64,000 nt of DNA, taken from positions 1 through 64,000 of the forward strand of contig JBEBYL010000003.1 of the NCBI GenBank assembly GCA_040391135.1, in the 5' to 3' direction. The DNA is from G025836975 sp040391135 (GTDB lineage: Bacteria > Pseudomonadota > Gammaproteobacteria > Burkholderiales > Burkholderiaceae_B). This document shows, one piece after another, positions 17,505-25,849 of this stretch (the first letter of the stretch is position 1; each line of letters opens with the position of its first letter). A model generated the notes under the pieces. It saw only the letters and a program-made list of their open reading frames with translations, ran no database searches and was not told the DNA's origin. The translations under genes and the position numbers were made by a program.

Positions 17505-18031
17505 GTGTTGCTTTGCAGATACTGGCGTTCCAGCTGGCGCATCAGGCCGCCGGACAACGCGCGTTCAATCAGGAAATCGGGAATCTTCTGGCAGGGTAGA
17601 TCCAGCAGGGGCGGCGGCAGGGCGGTTGTGTCAGCCGGCGTATCCGCGGGCCAGACCCGGATCCGGGCATTGGCCGCGTCGATCCGTAGCTGTGAGCCTT
17701 CGGGAATCTGGTCGGCGCCTTCGCACACAATGGCCAGCAGGCCCAGGTTGTAGGCATTGCGGAAATAAAGGCCGCTGAAAGACGGTGCGATAACCGCCTT
17801 CATGCCCAGCTCCACCAGCACGCCCACGGCCTGTTCGCGCGACGAGCCGATGCCGAAGTTCTCGCCGGCCACCAGCACGTCGCCGGGTTTCAGCGAACTG
17901 GCCAATTCCGGGTAGCGATTCTCCAGGCAGTGGCGGGCTATCTGGGCTATGCCCAGCTTCATGTAAGCGCCCGGCGCCAGGGCGTCCGTATCGATATTGG
18001 CGCCCACGCGCCAAACCCTGTGCAAGCTCAT
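17501..18031 (-). CDS. LeuD/aconitase swivel-domain small subunit
   Basis: The 176-residue protein from the ATG at 18031 has the swivelling-domain motif GENFGIGSSREQA near residues 56-68, as in the small subunits of isopropylmalate dehydratase and homologous hydratases. A longer frame to 18403 only covers the large-subunit gene in another frame. It overlaps the large subunit by four bases and the lyase by four bases, so subunit and lyase synthesis are probably coupled. The absence of leuA or leuB and the presence of a lyase argue against leucine biosynthesis. A dicarboxylate hydratase role is inferred. Confidence 0.88.
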   Translation of the reverse strand: MSLHRVWRVGANIDTDALAPGAYMKLGIAQIARHCLENRYPELASSLKPGDVLVAGENFGIGSSREQAVGVLVELGMKAVIAPSFSGLYFRNAYNLGLLAIVCEGADQIPEGSQLRIDAANARIRVWPADTPADTTALPPPLLDLPCQKIPDFLIERALSGGLMRQLERQYLQSNT

Positions 18032-19302
18032 GGGGCCTCCGCCAAAATCGAACGTGGATCGGTAATGCGGCCGGTCAGTGCCGACGCCGCCACGGTATAG
18101 GGCGAGCCCAGATAGACATTCGTGTCGGCCGAGCCCATGCGACCCTTGAAGTTGCGCGCCGTACTGGAAATGACATTGTCCGCACCGGCCAGCGCATTGC
18201 CGTAGCCCGAGCAGGCGCCGCAAGACGTGGCAAACAATTGCGCCCCGGCGTCGATCAGCACCTGCAAAGTGCCTTCCCGCATTGCGTCGTTCTGGTCTTG
18301 AACCGATGCAGGCGCCACCAGCAGCCGCACAGACGGGTCCACCTTGCGGCCCCGCAGCACCCGCGCCGCCGCGCGCAAATCGTCCAGCTTGGCGCCCGTG
18401 CATGCGCCTATGTAAGCCACTTGCACGGCCGTGTGCGACAGATCATCCACCGAGCAGGTATTGTCCGGGCTGTGCGGGGCGGCCACCATGGGCGCCAGCG
18501 TCGAAGCGTCGAAGCTGCGCCGGTCAAGATCCGCGTCCGGGTCGGTTCGCCAGCGCTGGATATCGATGGCATCGCTTACGCCGGCCTGGCGCAAGTAACT
18601 TACCGTGGTCTCGTCGGGCGCGATCAGGCCCACTTGCGCGCCCAGCTCGGCGCTCATGTTGGACAAGGTCATGCGCTCGTTCATCGACATCGCGTCGATT
18701 GCGCTGCCGGCATACTCCACCGCGCCATAGTTGGCGCCGTTCGTGCCATACAGGCCTATCATGTGCAGCATCATGTCCTTGGCCGTTACGCCGGCCTGCA
18801 AGGTTCCCTTCCAGTGCATCAGGATGGTGTCGGGCACCTTGACCCAGATCTGGCCGCTTACCACCACGCCCAGCATTTCGGTGCTGCCTATGCCGAACAT
18901 ATAGGCACCGAAGGCGCCGCCCGTGGGCGAATGCGAATCGCCGCCCACGCAGAACATGCCCGGCCGTATGTGGCCCTGCTGCGGCAGCACCACATGGCAG
19001 ATGCCAATGGAATCGTAAACATGCGGCAGTTGCTGGCTGCGCGCCCAATCGCGGGTCAAGGCAAGAATGGAGCGCGAATCGTCGTCCTCTTCAGGAACGT
19101 AGTGATCCATGACCAGGACGACCTTGGACTTGTCCCAGATGGACGCGCCCAGCTTGTCCAGCATGGGTTTCAGCCGACGCGGCCCACTGGAATCATGGAA
19201 CATCGCCAGGTCGACATTGCAGGTGACGATGTCATGCAGCGCAACTGAAGCCCGGCCGCTGGCATGGGCGATAAGCTTCTGGGCGAGGGTTTGCGCAGTC
19301 AT
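18028..19302 (-). CDS. LeuC/aconitase-type hydratase large subunit
   Basis: The 424-residue protein from the ATG at 19302 has the three cysteines that hold the iron-sulfur cluster: Cys301 in GACTGAK, and Cys361 and Cys364 in SCGACSGYGN. The GGDSHSPTGGAFGA block is also diagnostic. A TTG at 19320 would add six residues but has no better support. Together with the LeuD-like subunit it should hydrate or dehydrate a branched dicarboxylate. At about 424 residues it is of the shorter hydratase type rather than classic LeuC. Its promoter carries the operator shared with the Bug-GntR operon, which supports joint regulation. Confidence 0.9.
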   Translation of the reverse strand: MTAQTLAQKLIAHASGRASVALHDIVTCNVDLAMFHDSSGPRRLKPMLDKLGASIWDKSKVVLVMDHYVPEEDDDSRSILALTRDWARSQQLPHVYDSIGICHVVLPQQGHIRPGMFCVGGDSHSPTGGAFGAYMFGIGSTEMLGVVVSGQIWVKVPDTILMHWKGTLQAGVTAKDMMLHMIGLYGTNGANYGAVEYAGSAIDAMSMNERMTLSNMSAELGAQVGLIAPDETTVSYLRQAGVSDAIDIQRWRTDPDADLDRRSFDASTLAPMVAAPHSPDNTCSVDDLSHTAVQVAYIGACTGAKLDDLRAAARVLRGRKVDPSVRLLVAPASVQDQNDAMREGTLQVLIDAGAQLFATSCGACSGYGNALAGADNVISSTARNFKGRMGSADTNVYLGSPYTVAASALTGRITDPRSILAEAP

Positions 19303-19359
19303 TGGGTGAGTCTCTAGCAATAAGTAAGCTTGGCCTTAAAGAAGAAGGCCGCAGACTTT

Positions 19360-19390
19360 ATTGTAAAGATGTACTTATAACAATACAAGT
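19360..19390 (-). promoter_or_regulatory. Promoter and shared operator of the hydratase-lyase operon
   Basis: On the minus strand a -35 box TTGTAT (19383-19388) and a -10 box TACAAT (19360-19365) are exactly 17 bases apart. The segment 19370-19390 reads ACTTGTATTGT-N4-AGTACA, matching 17 of 21 positions of the palindrome before the Bug-GntR operon. Start-to-gene distance is about 50 bases. The same promoter-overlap layout at both sites supports a repressor site. Confidence 0.6.
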
Positions 19391-19422
19391 TGGAGTCGGA
19401 AAATACTGTTGCAGGTCATCAT

Positions 19423-20178
19423 TCAGGGATTGCTGCGTAGGCGATACCATCCCATGCCCACCCATTCCCGTATCGCGGTATTGCTAAGGCTTAAATAACT
19501 GGCCTGCGGGATGAAATTCATGATGCCCTTCATATCGACGGTATGGAAACCCGTAGGGGCGGGTATCACTGTGAAACCGGCTTGCTTGAACACACGTTTA
19601 GCCCTGGGCATGTGCCAGGCATGGGTGACCAGCGCGATGGTATTCACACCGTCGGCTTGAAGGATTTTCCACGAGAGCGCAGCGTTTTCAGCCGTATTGT
19701 CGGATTCCGTTTCCAGCCAGCGCACCGGCACGTTGAACAGCGACTCCAATTCGCGCTTCATCACCCAGCCTTCGGCTTCCCCGCCGCTGGGATTGCCACC
19801 TGTGACAAGTATGGGAAGGTCGTGATGATTGTGAAGGAATGCGGCGTAGCGCAGGCGTTCCAGTGTGGCGGGGTTGGATACGTCGGCGGCGTACTCCGGC
19901 TGGTTGTGACTGATGCCGCCACCTAGGACCACAATGGCTTGAGCCTTGGCCAAGGCGACAGGATGGACTGCGGGATAAATTTCCAGGAGTCGGATCAGGC
20001 GTAGCGACGTAAAGGGTGTGCTCAATATCGACAGCAAGCCGATGCTCAGCACGATACATGCCGTTCCTGTCCGACGGTAGCGTGCAAGCGCAAGCAGTCC
20101 TCCCAACACCAGCAGCGCCAACAGACTGCCGGGCAACAACACGGCTTGCGATAGAAGATTGTTCAAAGTCCAGGTCAA
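19423..20178 (-). CDS. YdcF/ElyC-family (DUF218) membrane protein
   Basis: The 251-residue protein starts with two membrane helices (about residues 10-60) and then has a soluble DUF218 domain with the signature VVLGGGISHN and LVTGGNPSGGEAEG...ESDNTAENA. Members such as ElyC and SanA affect envelope and undecaprenyl-phosphate metabolism, though the reaction is not settled. The gene lies 21 bases after the ligase-like gene on the same strand and is probably transcribed with it. That context supports an envelope-glycan role. Confidence 0.85.
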   Translation of the reverse strand: MTWTLNNLLSQAVLLPGSLLALLVLGGLLALARYRRTGTACIVLSIGLLSILSTPFTSLRLIRLLEIYPAVHPVALAKAQAIVVLGGGISHNQPEYAADVSNPATLERLRYAAFLHNHHDLPILVTGGNPSGGEAEGWVMKRELESLFNVPVRWLETESDNTAENAALSWKILQADGVNTIALVTHAWHMPRAKRVFKQAGFTVIPAPTGFHTVDMKGIMNFIPQASYLSLSNTAIREWVGMGWYRLRSNP

Positions 20179-20199
20179 GATCGATCCGATCGTCAGCCG

Positions 20200-21465
20200 T
20201 TATCCCGCACTTTCCGAGGCAGGAAAAAGTTCTTCCGCCCGCATACAGGCCCACAGTGTCATTAGCGTTACCAAGAAAAACAGCAGAGTGTCGTTGCGGT
20301 ACAAGCTGACGTAGGATAGGCCGAGGATCGAGTACACAGCGAGCAGGCTAGTACCGGCAACGGCCAGTGCGCGCACATTCATGTTTGGCGCCCGCAATCT
20401 TCGACAGAGCTGCCAAAACGGAAAAACGAATAATGCCAACACGGCGAGCAGTCCGACCACGCCCCTGTACACCATGGTTTCCAGATACATGTTATGGGTA
20501 TGGGCCAGTTCCAGCGCGTAGGGGTCCAAGGTACCCTGCGCGACCTGCTTTTCCAATTGGTCCTGATACTCCTGTACGCCCCAGCCCAGCATGGGCTTCT
20601 CAGCGATATTGATGACCGCGGCATGCCATACCAGGAAGCGCCCGCCTATGGAACCGGTAACAATGCCATGCTCAAAATAATTGCCGATGTCCGCTACGGC
20701 ATGGCTATAACCCCTTTTTATCGGGTTATTCGGCGTGACCGCCACCCAGACACTGGCTGAAACAAGCAGTACCAGACATAGCCAGAGCGCCTTGCGCAGA
20801 TTGTATTTACTGACTAGGCTTATGCAAAACAGCAAAAATACGGCGGGGAGCGCGATCCAAGCCCCGCGCGTACCCGACATGAGAGATCCATACCAAGCGC
20901 CCAGTAATCCCAGGACCAGCCCCAGCCGCCATAGCCATGGATGCGCTACATTTTCCGGGCGAGCCCACAGCAGGCCAGCTATACACAGAACCCCCAGTGT
21001 CGTGGTAATGGCTCCATAGCGTACGCCATTGCTCAATCCATCGACGTCGGTCCAACCCAGTACGTGAAGTTGCCATACCGCAATGCCTGCCGCCGAGCAG
21101 CCGCCCACGGCGACACCTGCCCACAGCCACGACAAACGGGGGGGGGTTTTCAACAACAGCAGGAAAACGGGTAGCGCGAGGAGGAATCGGCTGGAGATAT
21201 CCATATCCCGCAGGCTGTTGCCATGGAGCATTGATATGCCTGCATTGATACAGAAGACGCCGAACAATAGCCATGCGAACGACTTGTCCTGGCATTCCAG
21301 CCCGCGCCATGGTCGGCGGATCAGGTAAAACAGGCCGGCCAGCAATAAAATAACGCTGCCATACGAATAGCCGCTTGGAACGGCCTGGTTCAATGCATAG
21401 AAAAGAAAGACGGCAAATGAAACAACGACTGTATCAAAATGATTTGAATTTAAATATTTGGACAT
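20200..21465 (-). CDS. O-antigen ligase/polymerase-like membrane protein 2
   Basis: The 421-residue protein from the ATG at 21465 has about 11 membrane segments and the ligase core: a large loop with GGRFLVWHAAVINIAEKPMLGW split by short gaps from the ligase-typical THNMYLE. A GTG at 21504 would extend it by 13 residues, but the ATG start aligns with the paralogue at 6504-7787. The gene carries a run of nine cytosines in the coding strand (21138-21146), which could switch it on and off by slippage; the current length keeps the frame open. It lies directly before YdcF. Whether it is a ligase or a polymerase cannot be told from the sequence. Confidence 0.85.
   Translation of the reverse strand: MSKYLNSNHFDTVVVSFAVFLFYALNQAVPSGYSYGSVILLLAGLFYLIRRPWRGLECQDKSFAWLLFGVFCINAGISMLHGNSLRDMDISSRFLLALPVFLLLLKTPPRLSWLWAGVAVGGCSAAGIAVWQLHVLGWTDVDGLSNGVRYGAITTTLGVLCIAGLLWARPENVAHPWLWRLGLVLGLLGAWYGSLMSGTRGAWIALPAVFLLFCISLVSKYNLRKALWLCLVLLVSASVWVAVTPNNPIKRGYSHAVADIGNYFEHGIVTGSIGGRFLVWHAAVINIAEKPMLGWGVQEYQDQLEKQVAQGTLDPYALELAHTHNMYLETMVYRGVVGLLAVLALFVFPFWQLCRRLRAPNMNVRALAVAGTSLLAVYSILGLSYVSLYRNDTLLFFLVTLMTLWACMRAEELFPASESAG
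21138..21146 (-). repeat. Nine-base C tract inside the ligase-like gene 2
   Basis: The plus strand shows nine consecutive G, read as C9 in the gene on the minus strand and encoding part of KTPPRL. Homopolymer runs of this length are slippage-prone in Bordetella and other genera. A change of one base would truncate the protein. Confidence 0.9.
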
Positions 21466-21565
21466 AACATAAAGCTGGAGCCCTGTTGGGGAAGTGTTTG
21501 GCACTGTAGCGTAGCATGGGGCCGATTCTAGGGAGTCTCGAGAATAGGCTCACGGCAAAACGGGC

Positions 21566-22837
21566 TTATCTGGCGCCGAATCCGGTACACATGGTTCGTA
21601 TGGTCAGAAGTAGGATAAAGATGTCGAGAAACAGCGAGCAGTGCTTTATATAATAAAAATCGTGTTCGATTTTTTCGCGTGTCTGGTCGACATTTGCAGC
21701 ATAGCCTTGGCGAACTTGCGCCCAACCGGTAATCCCCGGTTTGACCACATGCCGGTAGATATAAAAAGGCAGTTTCCCGTCAAAATCCTGGACGAAGGCG
21801 GGTTGTTCGGGGCGTGGACCAATCAGGCTCATATCGCCTTTCACCACATTGAAAAACTGCGGCAATTCGTCAATACGGTATTTTCGGATAAAGCGGCCCA
21901 CCTGGGTAATCCTGGGGTCCTCCTCGCCCGCAAACTGCGCAGGCGCATCGTGGTCGAATCGCATGCTGCGCAACTTGTAGATGGTAAATGGCTTATTGCC
22001 CCGGCCCATTCTGATCTGCGTATAAAACGCGGGTCCCGGACTCTCCAGTTTGATCAGCACCGCCGCAACCGCCACGATGAGCAAGGTAATGGGCAAGGTC
22101 AGGAGGATCAGTGTCCAATCCATAGCTGTCTTGGTGACTTCATAAAGACGTGAAGGCAGCAAGGAGCCCAGTTCGTTCTCAGACATGCGATTGATGCGTA
22201 CGCGCCCCGTCACGGACTCGTACACGGACCGCGCATTGTGAACTGCGATTCGGTCAAGGGCGCATTGCGCCAGAAATCGCTCCCATTCGGGAGGCAGGCA
22301 TTCGAAGTCGGCGACCACCGCGTCGTAACGCACACCCTTAAGGTCGGGCTCGTCCAATTGACGGGCATCGACATAAGGCAACTCGAGCAGCTCGCCCGCC
22401 AATCCAAGATTCACGACCGCCAGCTTGGGCTTGCGGTAGCGTTCCGTAAGGATGATTTCGATCTGGAACCAGATGATCGCCATTAACGCACTGAAGCCTA
22501 ATAAATATCGTGAAACTTCAATATGGAATACCAAGGGAAACAGCGCGGCCAGAAGATAAATGACGATGACTTGCGGCACGATCATGCCGATACTACGCGC
22601 GCCGGGAAAACGGGACATGATGCGCGAAATACTCAAGCTGGATATCAGCAAAGCTCCCGTAGACACTAGCATTCCCCATCGCTGCCCATTATTGGGATTT
22701 GTAAATACGTCGTTCCCCCAATATAGAAAAGAAGGCAAAGCGACCGTTATCACCCAGCCAATGAAGATCAAGAAAATGGGTGATAACAATAAAAGCTCAT
22801 GCGGTTTGTTATGTCGCCGATGACGTAATAAGGCCAT
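21566..22837 (-). CDS. Polyprenyl-phosphate hexose-1-phosphate transferase, long (WbaP/WcaJ) type
   Basis: The 423-residue protein probably starts surface-glycan assembly by moving a sugar phosphate onto undecaprenyl phosphate. It has four N-terminal membrane helices (residues 15-140), a soluble linker domain, a further membrane helix near 240-265, and the C-terminal catalytic domain. The latter shows KLRSMR, the acidic pair in RIDELPQFFNVVKGDMSLIGPRPE, and the closing block PGITGWAQV. It lies at the start of the first glycan locus, divergent from a polymerase-like gene. The usual sugar is glucose or galactose, but specificity is not visible. A second, short initiating transferase is at 62579. 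Confidence 0.92.
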   Translation of the reverse strand: MALLRHRRHNKPHELLLLSPIFLIFIGWVITVALPSFLYWGNDVFTNPNNGQRWGMLVSTGALLISSLSISRIMSRFPGARSIGMIVPQVIVIYLLAALFPLVFHIEVSRYLLGFSALMAIIWFQIEIILTERYRKPKLAVVNLGLAGELLELPYVDARQLDEPDLKGVRYDAVVADFECLPPEWERFLAQCALDRIAVHNARSVYESVTGRVRINRMSENELGSLLPSRLYEVTKTAMDWTLILLTLPITLLIVAVAAVLIKLESPGPAFYTQIRMGRGNKPFTIYKLRSMRFDHDAPAQFAGEEDPRITQVGRFIRKYRIDELPQFFNVVKGDMSLIGPRPEQPAFVQDFDGKLPFYIYRHVVKPGITGWAQVRQGYAANVDQTREKIEHDFYYIKHCSLFLDIFILLLTIRTMCTGFGAR

Positions 22838-23169
22838 AGTGTCCGAATCAAATAAGAGCTGGGATTTCCGGAGCCAGGAAGAGAATCAAGGGGTGGGATG
22901 CGTCAGGGGACGTGCCCCAGTATGTAGTTCGGCGCCAATTATAGTCACAAGCTGCTTATGATATAGTCGCGCTCACTGTTCCGGCCTTCTGCGTCGGATT
23001 TTGGTTGTCTAGTGCCGATAGGCTGCCGTTTCCTATATCGTCTGACTTGAACGCGTTCTAATATTCGTTGCATGGCGACACCATACCAATAGATGTGCGC
23101 CCAACGCATGGTCAAGTAAGGGGGCGACTTTAAGCTAGCGCCGCCCAATATTGCGTGGCGCAAAATCAT
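22838..23169. other. Intergenic region without a gene
   Basis: This is the only gap above 300 bases. It separates the divergent transferase gene (minus) and polymerase-like gene (plus) and must hold both promoters. An AT-rich stretch with TTATGATATAG near 22956-22966 is a possible -10 area for the plus strand, without a clear -35 box. No open frame with family support, no RNA gene and no ops element were found. Confidence 0.5.
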
Positions 23170-24552
23170 ATGAAAGAAGCAATCACAGACACGATATCGA
23201 AACATGCTGTTACCGGGCTACTGGTTGTCCCCTTGGTACTCATGGGCTTGGGCGATCTCCGAAATATAGTCAGCCCGTTGGGCTATTGGGCCTTATGGGG
23301 TGCCTGGGCAGTTACAACCGCACTGGTCGTTGCGCCTTGGCGGGGCCTTGCTCTTTGGCGAAAGCCCCCCGGATCGGTGTTGGCATCGTACGGAATACTG
23401 GTTGCGGGAATGATTGTATCGGGATTGGTCAATCAAGATAAAGCGACGGTCTACCAGGCAACGAAGATCGTTGTCGTTTGTGGTTTGTTTCTTGCAATGT
23501 GGCTGATCGCGGTGCGGGCGAAGCCGGCTCAGGTGCTCGATGCAATGTACTTGGCGATAACAGTATCGATATTGTGCTTTTTCATACCCATTATGACGGG
23601 CGGCTATATGGAGAGCCTCGATAGTCGACAGGGCAGTATATTTGCCTTGTTCGGTGTGATGTGGAAAGCGGGAACGTTCTTTCTCCCGGTATTTGTCGCC
23701 GACCTGATCGTGCGCCCCAAGGCGTGGATCGCGAACAGCCTGGCTATAGGCGCTTGTTTATTTCTGGTTCTGCTGGACGGCAGCCGCACTGGGCAGTTGT
23801 TGATCGTCATCATGTTTGCCTGTAGTTGCGCATTGCTTTGGTGGCGAGGGGATTTTTGGCAGTTGCTTAGGCGTCCGCAATGGATTGTGCTGATCGCCTG
23901 TTGCCTTGGAGGCTTGCTTTTGGCCAACGCCGCTATAAAAAGCAGCCGAAACAGCGCTTCTTCCGCAAGCACGCAGACAACCGTAGCTCGGGCTGTTCAA
24001 AGTCCTGCGTCTCTGTCTGCGGCTGTTTCAGTACCAGCCATTGCTTTTGACGCTGCTTCGGCGTCTGCCCCATCGTTTGCTCTATCAGTTGCGCCATTGG
24101 CAACCATCACCGGAAGCGCGCTCACCCCGTTGGTCAACACCCGCTTGGGCAGTGGCGATGACGCCCGCGTAAAGCTTTTGCTCAATAGCCTCAAGAGAGT
24201 GCCGGCATGCCTGCCCTTCGGTTGCGGCTTTGGCTCAACGGCAACCGACATAGGCACCGAACATCCTGTATACGTACACAATGCCTATTTGGCGGCACTG
24301 GCTGATTTTGGCTTGCTCGGCCTGGCCGGTATGCTGGGATTTTTACTGTGTTCATTGACGCCGCTGCGTGTGGCACTAAATAAAAGCACGCTTCCCGGGC
24401 AGGCTTATTATGTCGCCGCCATGGCCGGCACCGCACTCGCTTATTGTCTAGCGCTGATGCTCCATACGTTTACCACCGAAATGTCGGAATGGGGCTATTT
24501 AATATTCGCCCTGGCCTTTGCCCGGTCTTTCTTGCGGTGGCGCGATGGGTGA
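23170..24552 (+). CDS. O-antigen polymerase/ligase-like membrane protein 3 (Wzy candidate)
   Basis: The 460-residue protein has 10-12 membrane segments and the periplasmic loop pattern ending GCGFGSTATDIGTEHPVYVHNAYLAALADFGLLG, with the His-Asn of this superfamily. A GTG at 23155 would add five residues; the ATG is preferred. The alanine- and serine-rich insert at about residues 265-325 is low-complexity and probably periplasmic. It is followed with an eight-base overlap by the Wzx gene, which favours a polymerase role for this locus. Confidence 0.82.
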   Translation: MKEAITDTISKHAVTGLLVVPLVLMGLGDLRNIVSPLGYWALWGAWAVTTALVVAPWRGLALWRKPPGSVLASYGILVAGMIVSGLVNQDKATVYQATKIVVVCGLFLAMWLIAVRAKPAQVLDAMYLAITVSILCFFIPIMTGGYMESLDSRQGSIFALFGVMWKAGTFFLPVFVADLIVRPKAWIANSLAIGACLFLVLLDGSRTGQLLIVIMFACSCALLWWRGDFWQLLRRPQWIVLIACCLGGLLLANAAIKSSRNSASSASTQTTVARAVQSPASLSAAVSVPAIAFDAASASAPSFALSVAPLATITGSALTPLVNTRLGSGDDARVKLLLNSLKRVPACLPFGCGFGSTATDIGTEHPVYVHNAYLAALADFGLLGLAGMLGFLLCSLTPLRVALNKSTLPGQAYYVAAMAGTALAYCLALMLHTFTTEMSEWGYLIFALAFARSFLRWRDG

Positions 24553-25849
24553 GGAAGCCGCTGGCAAGACGGTGGCGCGAAACGCGGCTGCACTCTATAT
24601 AGTGCAACTTGTTTCATTCTTGGTCCCCGTTGCGGAGGTCTCCATACTAGCCCGGGGTCTGGGCATAGAATTGTATGGGCAGATTCTTTTCTGCCAGGCT
24701 CTGGCCCTTACCGGATCCTTGTTGGTGGAGTATGGATTCAATATAAACGCCGCGCAACAAGTGGCGGTCCACCGAAAACAGCCTGGGGCGCTGGGGGGCT
24801 TGTTCTCGCAAGTCATGCTCGCCAAGCTCATGCTCGCACTGCCACTCATGCTGCTGTTTATGGTCGCATGGGCGCTTGGGCTGCTAGATGCATACCTGCC
24901 TGGCGGGCCGCTGCTGCTATTCGTTCTGGCATACTTCGTGGCCTTCGGCTTCAGCCCCATGTGGTACTTCCAAGGCATAGAGCGGATGGCATTTCCGGCA
25001 ATGTTGGATGTGGCTTTGCGTTTATGCGGCCTGGCTATATTGGCAATCGTCGTACGCGCGCCCGGCGACTTTTATCTGGCCCTGCCCACCTTGGCTATTC
25101 CGCCGCTGTTGAACACTGCACTTACCTTATATCTAGCGGGGCGCCACGTCGGACGCCTGCAGGCTGCGAATCCCTGGGAGGCGTGGCGCCAGATCCGGCA
25201 GGGATTTCATTTTTTTGTTTATCGCAGTGCCAGCAATCTGGCGCTGTCTGCGGTGCCGGTTTTATTAGGCCTGGTTGCAGGCCAGCGGGCCGTAGGAGAA
25301 TTTGCGCCGTCAGAGAAACTGATCAAAGGCATGACCAGTCTGGTCCTTCCCTTCCTGACTGCGGTATTCCCTTTCTTTGCGCGCGAACTGAAGCCCGTGG
25401 GCGAAGGCGCAATATCGTATAGGACGCCGGCGATGGTCATTGCCCTGATAGGCGCGCTGGCGCTTATGGGCTCGGCTGTGGGGCTATGGCTGGGACCCTG
25501 GGTGCTGGATGCGTTGCTGGGGACTCACGTGCCTGAATCACTATCCGTGTTTTACGTGCTGATAGGCCTGGTGCCGCTAAGAATCGTCAATCAAAGCATC
25601 GCCTTGGTGTTGTTGATTCCCGCTGGCCGGGCCAAGTCTTCAAGCTACGCGATTTCCGTTTTCTCGATTGCAGCACTGGGACTGGGTGCATGGCTGGCCG
25701 CCAGCCACGGTGGCTACGGCATGGCTTGGGGCTTATTGATCTGCGAAGCGCTGTTGTGGCTGACCTTGACGGCTATGGCAATCGGCATGATCAGGTCATC
25801 CCCGGTCCATGGCAACGCGGCACCGGCGAATCGTGCAGGCAACCCATGA
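24545..25849 (+). CDS. wzx: Wzx-type polysaccharide flippase
   Basis: The 434-residue protein has the 12-14 helix layout of the MOP/MVF superfamily, starting with VARNAAALYIVQLVSFLVPV and containing the Wzx-typical FGFSPMWYFQGIERM. It should flip undecaprenyl-linked repeat units to the periplasmic face. The ATG at 24545 overlaps the preceding polymerase-like gene by eight bases; a further upstream start at 24518 lies well inside that gene. It overlaps the next glycosyltransferase by four bases, so the block is one operon. Confidence 0.92.
   Translation: MGEEAAGKTVARNAAALYIVQLVSFLVPVAEVSILARGLGIELYGQILFCQALALTGSLLVEYGFNINAAQQVAVHRKQPGALGGLFSQVMLAKLMLALPLMLLFMVAWALGLLDAYLPGGPLLLFVLAYFVAFGFSPMWYFQGIERMAFPAMLDVALRLCGLAILAIVVRAPGDFYLALPTLAIPPLLNTALTLYLAGRHVGRLQAANPWEAWRQIRQGFHFFVYRSASNLALSAVPVLLGLVAGQRAVGEFAPSEKLIKGMTSLVLPFLTAVFPFFARELKPVGEGAISYRTPAMVIALIGALALMGSAVGLWLGPWVLDALLGTHVPESLSVFYVLIGLVPLRIVNQSIALVLLIPAGRAKSSSYAISVFSIAALGLGAWLAASHGGYGMAWGLLICEALLWLTLTAMAIGMIRSSPVHGNAAPANRAGNP

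Noticed and set aside
16605..17753. Plus-strand open frame opposite the lyase and LeuD-like genes (382 codons)
   Set aside because: Antisense shadow of two supported genes; composition typical of reverse-frame GC-rich DNA.
22907..22919. Small dyad GGGG-ACGTG-CCCC in the 22.8-23.2 kb gap
   Set aside because: Four-base arms are too short to support a terminator or operator, and nothing else in the context supports it.
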